From CAZVVT01 sp964630595 (GTDB lineage Bacteria > Chlamydiota > Chlamydiia > Chlamydiales > VFKH01), in contig CAZVVT010000001.1 of assembly GCA_964630595.1 (NCBI GenBank), forward strand, positions 310,001 through 374,000: a DNA stretch of 64,000 nt, written 5' to 3'. A program made the translations under genes and the position numbers. This document shows, one piece after another, positions 50,470 through 61,600 of the stretch (positions are counted from its first letter, which is position 1; every line of letters starts with the position of its first letter). The notes below the pieces were generated by a model. The model was given only the letters and a program-made list of their open reading frames with translations, was not told the DNA's origin and did no database searches.

Positions 50470-52608
50470 CTATGAAGCGGCGGCGAGACGCTTGGTGGGA
50501 TACTTGACGCGGGTGTGGCCGTGGGCACAGATGGTTTTGGTAAGGGCGCGCTTAACGAGTTGGAGCTCCTCGAAGGTAAGCTGGCATTCGTCGAATTGAC
50601 CATCCTCCATCTTCTCCGAAATAATGCGTTCGACGAGGTTGGCGACGGTTTGCTCGCTGTATTCGTCGAGACAGCGAGAAGCAGCTTCGAGGGAATCGGC
50701 AATCATAATGATGGCCGACTCTTTGGTGCGCGGTTTGGGGCCGGTGTAGCGGAAGTCGCGTTCGTCAACGAGGCTGCCATCGCCGCCCATCAGTTCGATC
50801 TGCTTGTGGTAGAAGTAGTAGACTAAGGTCGTGCCGTGGTGTTCTTGGATGATCTCGATGAAGGGGGCGGGTAGGCCGGCTTTTTTGGCCATTTGCGAGC
50901 CTTCACTAACGTGCGAGATGATGACCTGCGCCGATTCGAGCGGCGTGAGCAGTTGGTGCATATTCACACCGCCCTGCTGGTTTTCCGTGAAGTACTGCGG
51001 CGCGACCAGCTTACCAATGTCGTGGTACTGCGTAGCAACGCGGCAAAAGAGCCCGTTGGCTCCAATGGCCACCGCTCCCGCTTCGCTCAAATTGCCAACG
51101 ACGAGAGAGTGCTGGTAGGTTCCGGGAGCCTCCACCATCAGGCGCTTGAGGAGGGGGTGTGAGGGGTCCATGAACTCCATCAAGGTGATGTCCGACATCA
51201 CTTTGAAGAGGAACTCAAAGAGCGGAATGATGCCGACAACCAAGACTGCTGTCATCAGCATGAAGAGCAGCGCCACCACGCCGTCGATGGCAAAGCTGGC
51301 GAAGTCCATTCTTCCCTTAAAGAGATCGAGACCCACAACCGCTACCAGGGCCACCAAGAAGGCCTTACTGAAGACGGCGAAGACCTCTTTGCGCTTGTGG
51401 AGAACGCGCGCGCCCATGACGGCAGCGACTGCGGGCAGCAGATTCACCAGGAAAAAGCCGTTGCGGTCGACGGCAGAGCCTAGGGAGATGGCGATGGCCA
51501 AACAGGCGGAGGTGAAGAGAGCCACGCGCGCATTGAGCAAGCTCGACAGCAACACTGCCGTCATCGGAATCACGATCGGATAATGGACAAAGTCGATGAG
51601 CCGCGTAGAGAGAAGCAAGAACTCCACCGTCTTATCGAAGAGAAGGGTCAAGACACAGATCGACAATACCAAAAAGATTCTGCGCGAGGAGGCAAAAATC
51701 GCCGGCTGCTCCGCATAGATAAACGCTCCAAGGATAAAGACAATGCTGGCAGCAATGAGGGCTGAGCCCGCTACGTTGCTCCACTTCCACGGATAGATCT
51801 GGACCTTCATCGCCTTTTTCATGGCGCTCATCATGACCAGATGGCGCGCTTCGACAATCTGCCCCTGCTCAATGATCTGCTCACCCGCACGCACTCGCGA
51901 CATCTGCCTAGGCACGCTCTCTTCCACTAGCTGCCGCAGCTGCACGCGCAACACGCGATCCTCTTCCGTGCGCCACGTCCTCTGCCGCAATTGGTCGACC
52001 AACAAAGCAATCGCTTCATGACTGTACATGTGATCCACAGCCGCTTGCTGCTGCACACGGTCCCACAAATCAGGAGGCAAGTGAATCTGCCCTTTCAGCT
52101 CCTCTGGAGGCACAAAGGGCAAAAACTCCACCCCATGCACTTCTGCAAGCAAAGGTTGCACAGCGGCCAGCGTTGCCGGATCGACAAAACGCCAGGAGGA
52201 GAGAATGCCCATGACACGCTCAATGACGGGAAAGACCTCTTCGAAAGAGTTGATGTTGGCAAGGTGGCGCCAGGTGGGATTGAACATCAACGAACGATCC
52301 AACTCCATCTTTCTCTGAAAGAGCTGCGTCTCATCCATGGCAAACACAGGTCCAATCTTAGAGGCGGCCTGACGACGCATCAGAAGGGTCTTTTCATCGT
52401 CGACAAAGGAAAAATCTACTCGAGCAACCACATAGTGGGGAGCGGGAATGCCCACTTCTAAAACATCTACCTTCGTCTCTCGCAGCTGCAGGAAAAAGAA
52501 AATCGAGAGCGCCAGCAGAAAAAAGCCCGAAAGGCGAAAGAAAATGTGGGTCTCTAAGAGGTGGGGCCAACCCCCCTCTTCATCCCGTGACATGGCGGTC
52601 ATATGCAC
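50470..52608 (-). CDS. PgpH-type 7TM-HD cyclic-di-AMP phosphodiesterase
   Basis: 712 residues. An N-terminal membrane anchor, a ~250-residue extracytoplasmic 7TMR-HDED domain (VGIPAPHYVVARVDFSFVDD...), about seven membrane helices (290-480) and a cytosolic HD domain with HSLVVGNLSEA, YHDIGK (His529-Asp530), HVSEGSQMAKKAG and EHHGTTLVYYFY. This domain order defines the PgpH/YqfF family, which degrades c-di-AMP. Chlamydiae use c-di-AMP, which also triggers host STING. A TATAAT with TG extension lies upstream. Confidence 0.93.
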   Translation of the reverse strand: MHMTAMSRDEEGGWPHLLETHIFFRLSGFFLLALSIFFFLQLRETKVDVLEVGIPAPHYVVARVDFSFVDDEKTLLMRRQAASKIGPVFAMDETQLFQRKMELDRSLMFNPTWRHLANINSFEEVFPVIERVMGILSSWRFVDPATLAAVQPLLAEVHGVEFLPFVPPEELKGQIHLPPDLWDRVQQQAAVDHMYSHEAIALLVDQLRQRTWRTEEDRVLRVQLRQLVEESVPRQMSRVRAGEQIIEQGQIVEARHLVMMSAMKKAMKVQIYPWKWSNVAGSALIAASIVFILGAFIYAEQPAIFASSRRIFLVLSICVLTLLFDKTVEFLLLSTRLIDFVHYPIVIPMTAVLLSSLLNARVALFTSACLAIAISLGSAVDRNGFFLVNLLPAVAAVMGARVLHKRKEVFAVFSKAFLVALVAVVGLDLFKGRMDFASFAIDGVVALLFMLMTAVLVVGIIPLFEFLFKVMSDITLMEFMDPSHPLLKRLMVEAPGTYQHSLVVGNLSEAGAVAIGANGLFCRVATQYHDIGKLVAPQYFTENQQGGVNMHQLLTPLESAQVIISHVSEGSQMAKKAGLPAPFIEIIQEHHGTTLVYYFYHKQIELMGGDGSLVDERDFRYTGPKPRTKESAIIMIADSLEAASRCLDEYSEQTVANLVERIISEKMEDGQFDECQLTFEELQLVKRALTKTICAHGHTRVKYPTKRLAAAS

Positions 52609-52651
52609 ACTCTATCCTACCGTGACAATTCTCAGGAAATCGTCGCTCTTG

Positions 52652-52657
52652 ATTATA
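52652..52657 (-). promoter_or_regulatory. Extended -10 promoter element of the PgpH gene
   Basis: TGTATAAT on the minus strand (TATAAT at 52657-52652), leaving about 43 nt to the ATG at 52608. No convincing -35 hexamer, consistent with an extended -10. Confidence 0.4.
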
Positions 52658-52678
52658 CATTCAAGAAATGATTAAGAA

Positions 52679-55600
52679 CTAGCGAGGGCGGTAGAAGAGG
52701 TTTCTTAGGCCATAAAGGAAGCTCCAGAACCAATAAGAGACCTTAGAGCGGTATCCCATCCAGTAGCAATGCTTTACCAGCCGTGCTAAGGGGCCGGCAA
52801 GCCCTGCAAGCAGACGGCGGAGGGTTTGTTTGGGGTTGGGGCCAAAGCGCTCAAAAATCGTCCTCATCCCCGCAGAATCATTTGCCCCCGCCGCTTCGAT
52901 CAAATCGTCAAAAAAAGCCCCCTTGCCCGTGGAAATGATGTGGTCGCAATCAACCGCGTCTAACGTCGCTCGCAAGACCTCCCCTACCGAGTCGTTGACC
53001 AAAACCTCGTAGGGCCCTTTTGGGTCAAGACCCCTCTCTGTCGGTGCAAGACGAGATAAGTAGGGCGAGTTTGCCTGCTGTTGTGTAAGGGGCCTTGTAA
53101 ATGAACGTTGGTCGATGCGCCCAAACATCTCTTGGAGGAAGGTGCGATAGCGGGGGCCCAGGTGAAACTTATCGCCCAACTGCAAGAGACGCCGTTTGCC
53201 CACTTCGATATCTCCACCGCCCTGAGCCGTTGCTTCTGCAATCAACTGTTCGAGATCGAGGATAGGAGGAAGGTGGGCCCAATCCTCTACCAACAGATCC
53301 AGCGCCGCTGCTCTCATGGCGGGGAAGGTCACCATCTGCTGTCTTCGCTCACCCGGCAGTGCAGTCAGGTGACCTTCTGGCAATAGCTGCGTTTCGGGGT
53401 CGCGATAGGCCATTGCATAACACACCTTCACCAGCCCTGCTGCAGCGGGAGCCAGCCCATGCATCAGCCGCTGCAGCGCCGCTGAGGGCGTTGCTCCATA
53501 GCGAGCAAAGAACGGCTGTAGTGACGCAAAATCGCCCGATTGCTGCGCATCTAGGATCGCGTCAAAGAGAAGACCTGCTCCACTTGCAATCACGCTTCGC
53601 AGCGCTGCTGCGTCAAGCTCTACGGAGGTATGTCCATAGATAGGGTCTTCGAAATCAAAGCGGGCAGCGGGTGGAACAACGAAGCGATCTGAAAGAACAA
53701 CGGGCTCTGCGGATAGTGTGAGAGCGCCTCTTTTCTGCTGTGTAAAGGGCCTTGTAGGGTCATACGCCTCTGCGCGATCGCAGATCTCATTGATAAATTG
53801 CTGTACCCGACGGTCTATATGAAGTTGCTGACAAGCAAGAAGCAGTTGCGCTCGTGCATCCACTCCTATGGCAGCCACGCCTTCCGCCAACGCGGCAAGA
53901 TCGGGATGCTCCCTCTGCCTCCTGAGTAACGCCTCGAAAGCACGCGTACTCACTCTGCCTGCCAGCAGCCCCATATCCGCTACGGGAAGAGAGGCCGACA
54001 AAGGCGTCATGCCCGGCCAAGTCAGCTCAAATCTTTCCAGCTGCGTAGAGGCTACTGCCCGCGTAAATGACACGGGGGGCATCTTAAAGACGGGATCGGA
54101 AAGATGAGGACGCAAATCTGTAAATCGCCATGCTCGGAGATAGAGCATGCGCTTTTTGACGAGCGTCAACTCCGGCGGGTGAAACAACCACGCCTTCAGC
54201 TGCTCTTTATGGCGCAAGAGATAGGTGATGTTGCCGTTCAGTGCTGCAATTTCTAGCAGTGCTTGATCGCGCTGCTCTTCCGGCAGGTGCAATCTTTCGG
54301 GAGGCAGCACAAGGAAGTTGCCCGCATCATCCATCAACCACAAATCACTTGACCCTCTTTCATAAAATTCCCGTAGTTTAGCTCTGGCAGCAATCGCCTC
54401 ATCGAGAGAAAGCAGCGTAAACCAGTACTGTCCATCAAGCCTTCTCTCCACTAAAATCTGGCGGCCATAGTGCTGTCTACGTGCATAGAAAGCTGCACGT
54501 GGATCAAAAAATTGATTCGTCACAAAAAGGTTGGAAGAAAAACAGCTATGGTAGGGAATTTCTCGATAATTAAAGGCTCGAAGTTTTTGAGCTAAAAGCT
54601 CCTGCGGCCTGGCTCTTTCGGGTTGTCTCCAACTCAGCAAATCAACCGGTGCCGGATCTTGTCTTGAGGAGGCAACTGTTCTGTTCAGCTCCGCTTCTAC
54701 TTCGCTAATCAGCTCTGTCTCAACATCAAGCTCCATCTCTGCTTCTTGCTCTACTTCGACAACGACCTCAATGCCCATTTCCTCGCTGCGCATCGGCGCA
54801 GGTAGCACAGCGTTGCCTCGAGCTTCCGCAATGACGGCATCGATTTCCGCTTCAAGGGCCTTTATATAGGGCATCATGCCGGGCACCGCAGCTAAAGGAA
54901 TGGCTCGTCTCTTTGCCATCCATCCCAGTCCTTCAATAATGTCCGCTCCAGAAGCAAACTCCGGTGGGTGCACCAACTCTATGGGATCTTTGACGGATTC
55001 CTCTACCACCAAAGGCTCCATCTGGGTCCACTGCGCACTCGTCAGCACCCCCTCTTGCAGAGCGCGCAACACCATCGATTTTGTAGCGGCATTGATGCGG
55101 TGACGGTAGGCCAGAAGAACCTGATCGGCCTGCGCTCCTGCTTCCGCACGAATGGCCTCGTCAATGATTTGAGAAACCGTTATGTCCGGATTGATTCCTG
55201 CAGCGACAATGAACTCCGCTCGCTGACCTGCTAAAAACGCACGCTGCCGCATCAGCGATTGCAGCAGGTTGACGATGGTCAATCGCGGGCCAAAGGTGAC
55301 CAAATTGAAGGCATCGGGGGGCTGCGGAAGATCTGTTCCCGTTGTGTGTTTTTCATCGTAGAAAATCGCCACACGATCTGGATTGACAAAACGACCAATT
55401 TCTGCTCGAGAAGAGGCAGAAAGTCGTTTCACGCTGCCATCCATGAGACGTAGACAAAGTTGATCCCGCTCAAAATAGATCACCCCTTCTAACGGCAATC
55501 TCAGTTCTGTAATGGTTGCACTCAGCGCATCGGCAATCTGTCTGGGCGTATAGTCTTTAAACAGTCCCGAAGGGTCTTGCACACCGCGGAATCGCTCTTT

Positions 55601-58600
55601 CAGAGGATGCTCTCGCAAAATCGACAAGAGGATGGTTTGAGGATCTTCGGATCGTTGTAGATGAACCATGCTCCCCGTTTCTGCCTTCTCCAAAAGAGCG
55701 CGGATCACCGCACCTTCGGCTCCAGTATCGAAAATAAACGCCTCGTCAGAGGCAAGGGCCGGAGGATACGCCAAGCGGTTGCTCGGTGTTCCGCTGAGAG
55801 CAATCATCCTGTGCGGCCAATCCTGGTTGGTGCGGCACATGCGCTGGGGAAAGAAGGTCACCGTAAGCTTGGCAAATTCCGCTTGAAGACGAAGACGCAT
55901 CCGCGCATCGGCTTCTAAACGGGCCCCCACGCCCGACTTTGCCTCTTCCGTCTCCATCGCCATCAAATCACGTCCGCATAGCTGCCGGAAAAAGGTATCA
56001 CCTGCCTCCGCATTTTCTTCTAGCCGGGCACGGGCCTTGTGCAGCTCAATCACAGACACCAGAAGTTCTCTATTAGCTTTTTCTCTGAGCGCGAGAATGA
56101 GCCCAAATGCCACTTCCTCCGTCGGGCTTGAGAAGACCGTGGCTCCCGGAGTTCCTGCAGCCACATAAGGCACGGTTTGCAGCGCTCTGCGTGCACTCGT
56201 TGCCATGACACTGGGAAGACGTCCAAAATGACGATTAGGACTTCGTGTGAGCGCAAAAGGCAGCAGCTGCCAGAGAAGATAACGCACCAGCCCAATATTT
56301 CTCGCTTTGGCGCAAGCGGTTTCTCCCATACCCACATCCAAAAATTGATCGATGAGTGCGGGCTTTAGTCTTCCCAGTAAATAGGCTCTGAGATCCGCTG
56401 CCGCCCAATGCGAATCGACCAATGAGGGCAGCAACTTGTCGATTATAGCAGCTCGGTGGTCCGCCAACCATTCTTCCCCTTCGTGAAGATGTTTGTCCGT
56501 TGTGAGTAGCTCAGGGTCGATTTCTTGGATTGCTGCAAAAAAATCTTCCAACATCGCCACCTGTTCTTCCGGCACAGATTGCGCATGGCCCGTGGAAAAG
56601 TTGACCTCGAGTCGAGGGTCTAACACGCGATGGCATTCATCTACTAAGAATTGCGCATGTTCATCGAGCAATCGTAGGATTTCGGGAAAACATCCGATTT
56701 CACCACGCTCTACTGCCGAAAGGTATTCCAAGTTGAGACACTGATAAGCTTCCGGCCTGATCATGACGACTTGCCCGTCTTCCATCGCGTCTCGCAGCGT
56801 CTGCAATATTCGCTCTGGCATGGCTGCATCCGCAAACGCTTGTCGCACAAAGTCGAGACTGACCACAGTTGTAGCAAAGGCCGTTTTCAACGACTCTTTC
56901 AAATCACGCAGCACCGTGGTGTAGAGCTCCGAGGGCACCACCAAAACGGGCAGTCTGCCGCGATTCGTCAAAGAAAAGAGAATAATGGCCGATAAGACCT
57001 TAGTCTTACCGCCCCCCATGATGAGCTGCAGCACGCGGGCCACCGCTTCCGGCTCTTCCAGTGGAATCTGCTCCAAAACCTCTGCCTGCTGCTTGCGCAG
57101 TGTAATACCGGCAAAGTATTCAAAGACTAACCATTCAGGATGTTGCAACGGATCGTAGTGCAGAGCATGCGATAACTGGCCGGCGGCCTCATCCATATGA
57201 CCGGCAGCTGCAAGTTCATGAATGCGCATCAGACGCTGCCAACGTACGCGCAAAAGAAGATTGTCGAAACTCTCCTGCAGCAACGCTCTGCGCTCTTCTG
57301 GAGTAGCTCCGGGAAAGGCTTCGGCATTGCGTCTGCTCAAGAGCATAAAGAGCTGTTCTATGGAAACCCACCCCTCCTTACCAGCGGCAACATCTGCAGC
57401 CTCCACAAGAGAAAGAGCCTCTACTCTGTTGGCTTTGGAAAGTAGCATCTCCGTATGTTCATTCGCCGCTGCTTCTGCCGACGCTAAGGCCTCTTTGAGC
57501 TTTGCTAGCAGAGCCTCTTTTTGCCCCTCTTGTACAACGAAACGCGAGCGCGGCGCACTCTCTGCTGCTGCGGCCACACTGCGCTGGTAATGGGCCAAAG
57601 CGCGCTGCATAGCCCCATGATAGGGCGCCTCGGGAAGAAGGGCGTTTGTTAAATGGGTAGGGCCTCGTAGAGGCACGCTCTCTTCCACAAAAAAGGGCTC
57701 TACAAATTCTGACGCGGCAAATGCGCATACGCCCAATAGCGTTTCCGGAATATGCAGCTCCGGGATCACTCGAAAAATAGGACGTGAAGGCAAAGGAGCT
57801 GTTCGTACAATACGGGGCGGAAGAACAATTTCCTCCAACCGAAGCATCGGTCCCAGAGCAGAGGGAACAAGCATTTTCTCCGAACCGGCTCTATCACGTT
57901 CAATGAGCTCGGGATTCGCTAAATACTCTTCTGTTGTGCGCTGGTATATGCCCGGCCTGGCCAATATATCCGCTGCCAACTCCAGAGCGTCTCCATGTGT
58001 AAAGGGCAGATCTTTCAGATTACGCAAAAGGGTAACCTGAAGTTGCAGAGCTCGGCGCAAGCCTTCATCTGTTCGTGCATTGAGTACATTTCTCATGAAC
58101 TGGGAAGCGCCGACTTCCAACCAATCCCCAAAGCGAAACTGACCACCTCGAGAGATCTCTTTTAGCATGTCTTTCGCCCATATGGACAGTTTGCTCTCAC
58201 CCTCTAGTTGAGATGGGCCTACCATGAGATGTCTGCTGCTCCATGACCCTGATCGTAGATACTCCTGCCACTGCACCTGCAACGGCCCCGGAGGAAGTTT
58301 TCGGAGAATTTTCTGAGTATCTGCTGCAGAAAGACGCAGTCGCGCCTCTACTTTATCCAGACCCGATGCATAGATCTCAAATGCCTGGAAAAGAGTGTCT
58401 GGATTGCTTGGAGCGCCGAGCAATACAGCGCGCAGCACGACAGCAGCTGCACTGGGGTGATGATCGGGGATTTCTTTCACTATTTCCGTCAGTGAGCTAG
58501 GAGGCGCAGCTTCTAAAGACTCCACCGTAGCGATCGCATCCAGATACTTTTTCTCTCTGACCTGCAGGTGAGCGAGAAAAATCTTCGCCTCCTCCGATTC

Positions 58601-61600
58601 AGGACGCACAGACAGGCCTGGCCCTCCTACGGAAAACCAGAGCTGCCTCACTTTCGCCATTTTGAAAGGTTGCCTATCATAGAGTAGACATCCGAGATCG
58701 ATTCGAGGCGCTGTGGTGAGCTCTTTCATTTCGGAAAAGGGAAACTGCGGCACAAAAATTCGGTACGATCCATCGCGCCGATTTCGAAAGAGGAGAAACT
58801 GCCTAAACTCTCCCAGAGGACGAAAGGGGCTTTCTTCCAAAACGAGATCTCGATCCCCTTCGATAACAAAATGGTCTCCCTCTCTTTCTAGGCTCAGGTT
58901 ATAACGAGGAAATGAGACGTACTGCAACCCCTCTCTTCCCCTCTTCTCTGCCCGATAACTAGCGAGCACAAATGTACCGATTTCTACAGAGAGTGGAAAA
59001 CCCCCCGTCACCTCCTGTAAAACCTCATCGGGGGGCCTTTTCTCGAAGTGAAATTTCCCTCTTGTTGTCTCTCGAATTACAATTTCATGAAGAGGTGGCT
59101 TGGTAAGAATTCTGAGCCCATCTCTTTTTCGCCACCACGCGTACCCTACCACCAGCATCTCCGCATATTCCGATTCGTACACAGGTCTATACTTTAAGGG
59201 CCCTTCAGTAGGATGCTGCCAAAAGAGATCATAATATAGGCGGGTACATTCCCCAAGCCCGGCCAACGTGATATACTCTTCTTCGCGACCCGCTTTTTCT
59301 ACACCACGCACATCCTCTAATCGCCAAAATCCGGCTCGAATATCGCTATCAAACCGAGTACCTCGAAGGGGCGTGTTGGTCATCAGTCTGCGCCCCGAAG
59401 GTTGAATCAAACGACCCGAGTACAAATCAATAGTCCATTGCCCTCCTCCGGAAAAGTGACAACGTATCGCTCCAGCCATGCGTTCTACGTGCGTAGGTAC
59501 AAGGTCCAGCTTGAGATGATCGAACACTTCGATAGCGAATGACAGTAAATCCTCTTTTGAAACCTCCAGAAGCGGCTCGAAAAGACGATCTCTGACCGCT
59601 CTCACAATGACCTCTTCTCGTGCGCCATCTGCTTCAATACAGCTGGCCCCCGCTACGCCCCAAGCCATCCACGCCAGTGCAATCTCTTTCGCATTCCCCG
59701 TTTCTAAAACAAGTCTCAACGCAAGTGCATAGACGCGCCCTTGGCCCAGTGCTTTCGCCGGTTCAATGCAATCTTCGATGGCTGGACAAAACAGCGCACC
59801 CGCCTCTTTATCGCAGCTGATAAAGAGTGTTCTCATGCGCACCGCAAGCGCTAAAAGAGTGACAAATGCCTCTGGTTCTTCTTTTCTAATCAGCGCCATT
59901 CTTTCTAGAGCGTGCGTGAGGGCAGATTCCACAAGAGTTATTTCCGCAGGATCGCGAAAGAGGGCAGCGATTTCTTCCGAAGAAAGCCTTGCCAAAGCAC
60001 TCTCTACACAAGGAATAAAATGCTTCTTTTCAATGACTTCTGGATGAGTTTTGAGATCACTAAACAAATAGTGCAAACTAGCCGTCGTGTCAAAAACGCG
60101 CACTGCCTCTGCTACGTCAGATTGGATTACTTCTTCAGGCAAATCGAGAATTTCACGTCCTTTCCGCATTACCGGATAAGATAACTGTTCCGTCAACCGG
60201 CCCACGAATTGATTGGATACTATGCCGAGAGGCCTCGTCGTCAGTCCCCCTCCCTCTAAGAGACTTATTCCTAAACAGCCATCCGCGACATGGTTGGCAA
60301 TGGTGCACATCACCACCACGTGCACTGCTTCCCGTCTCATGTGGTCCTGCAGGGGCATAGAAACCCCCTCAAGCCGGGCTATGCTCAGATAGCAAATGTC
60401 TGTTGGTGACGGATCGAGCCCTTGCAAAACCTCCTTATAAAAGACCACCTCGAAATCCTCCGGATACTCTCTATGGCCTTTTCGCGCACCCACACAGCAT
60501 TCTCTTTTATCGCGATTCACTTCGGTAAAAAACTGAACCAAATCCTGATATTCTTGCCACCTCTCACGGACAAGGGATTGCAGAAGGGGACAGCAACGGT
60601 TGTTTAGTTCTAGTTCGAGTTGAGGATGGACTGCATAGCGCCCTAAAATGCGCTTTTCAACAGGCAATCGCTTCTCCCACTGCTCTACTATCGCATAAGT
60701 AAGGGCGTACATCTTCAAGAGCGCCAAGCGAAGCTCGGCAGAAACAAGATTGGGATTGCGACCGGGATCCCTATCCTTGCGACTGGGATAGAGTGTGGCG
60801 ACAATGGTTTCCAAGTGATAAAAGAGCGCTTCACCAATAGTCAAGTCCTGGGGAAATTCGCGCACATCCCGAGCAGAGGGCAAAGCTCTTATGGCGGCCA
60901 TCAACCACCCTCTATTCAAATCTTCTCTCATCAGCGCGGAACATTGTGCGCTGATGTCACCAAGCGCTCTTAAAAACTCGCTCAGCGTTGTGCATCTGCT
61001 CGGCAAAGCAGGAAGGTCCAGGCACACAGCTGCGCGTATCTCGAGAAACCGGAAATCCATAGGAAGACCGTCAATATCCCCCTCTCGCACAGCAGGATAG
61101 GCAGAAACACGGCCCTCTTTCTCTTCGCGCTGACTGTGCGCCTCTACGCATTTGAGATAGATGCCGCTACAAATCGCCAAGTCTTCTGTCCATGCAACAG
61201 TTGTTTCGGGGTGCAGTTCGATGCGCTTGGTGATGGCCTTGACCACCCTCTCTGCAGCCGTTTTTAACAACGTCAACAGCGTCTCATCATCGCCTTGTAA
61301 ACACTCTCGATAGCGCGCATATTTCGCCTTCAATGTCTCGATCTTGAGAGCGAGGGAGAACTTTTTATACTCCCCTAACCCAACCTTTAATCGCACGTAC
61401 GCTTTCAGAGAGGCAAAAGCACAGGTTCCTGATCGCTGCGGAGTGGCGAAATCAGTACTTCCTGCCACTTGAAAGGGCGATAGGTGTTGCAGTAGGACAT
61501 CGTAAAAAAGGGTGGGTAAATTCTCTGGTCTTTTAGCAAATCGAAAACGAGCCAAGCGCAGCAGCCACTGCACAAAAACTGCCTCTCCCAACATAAGATC

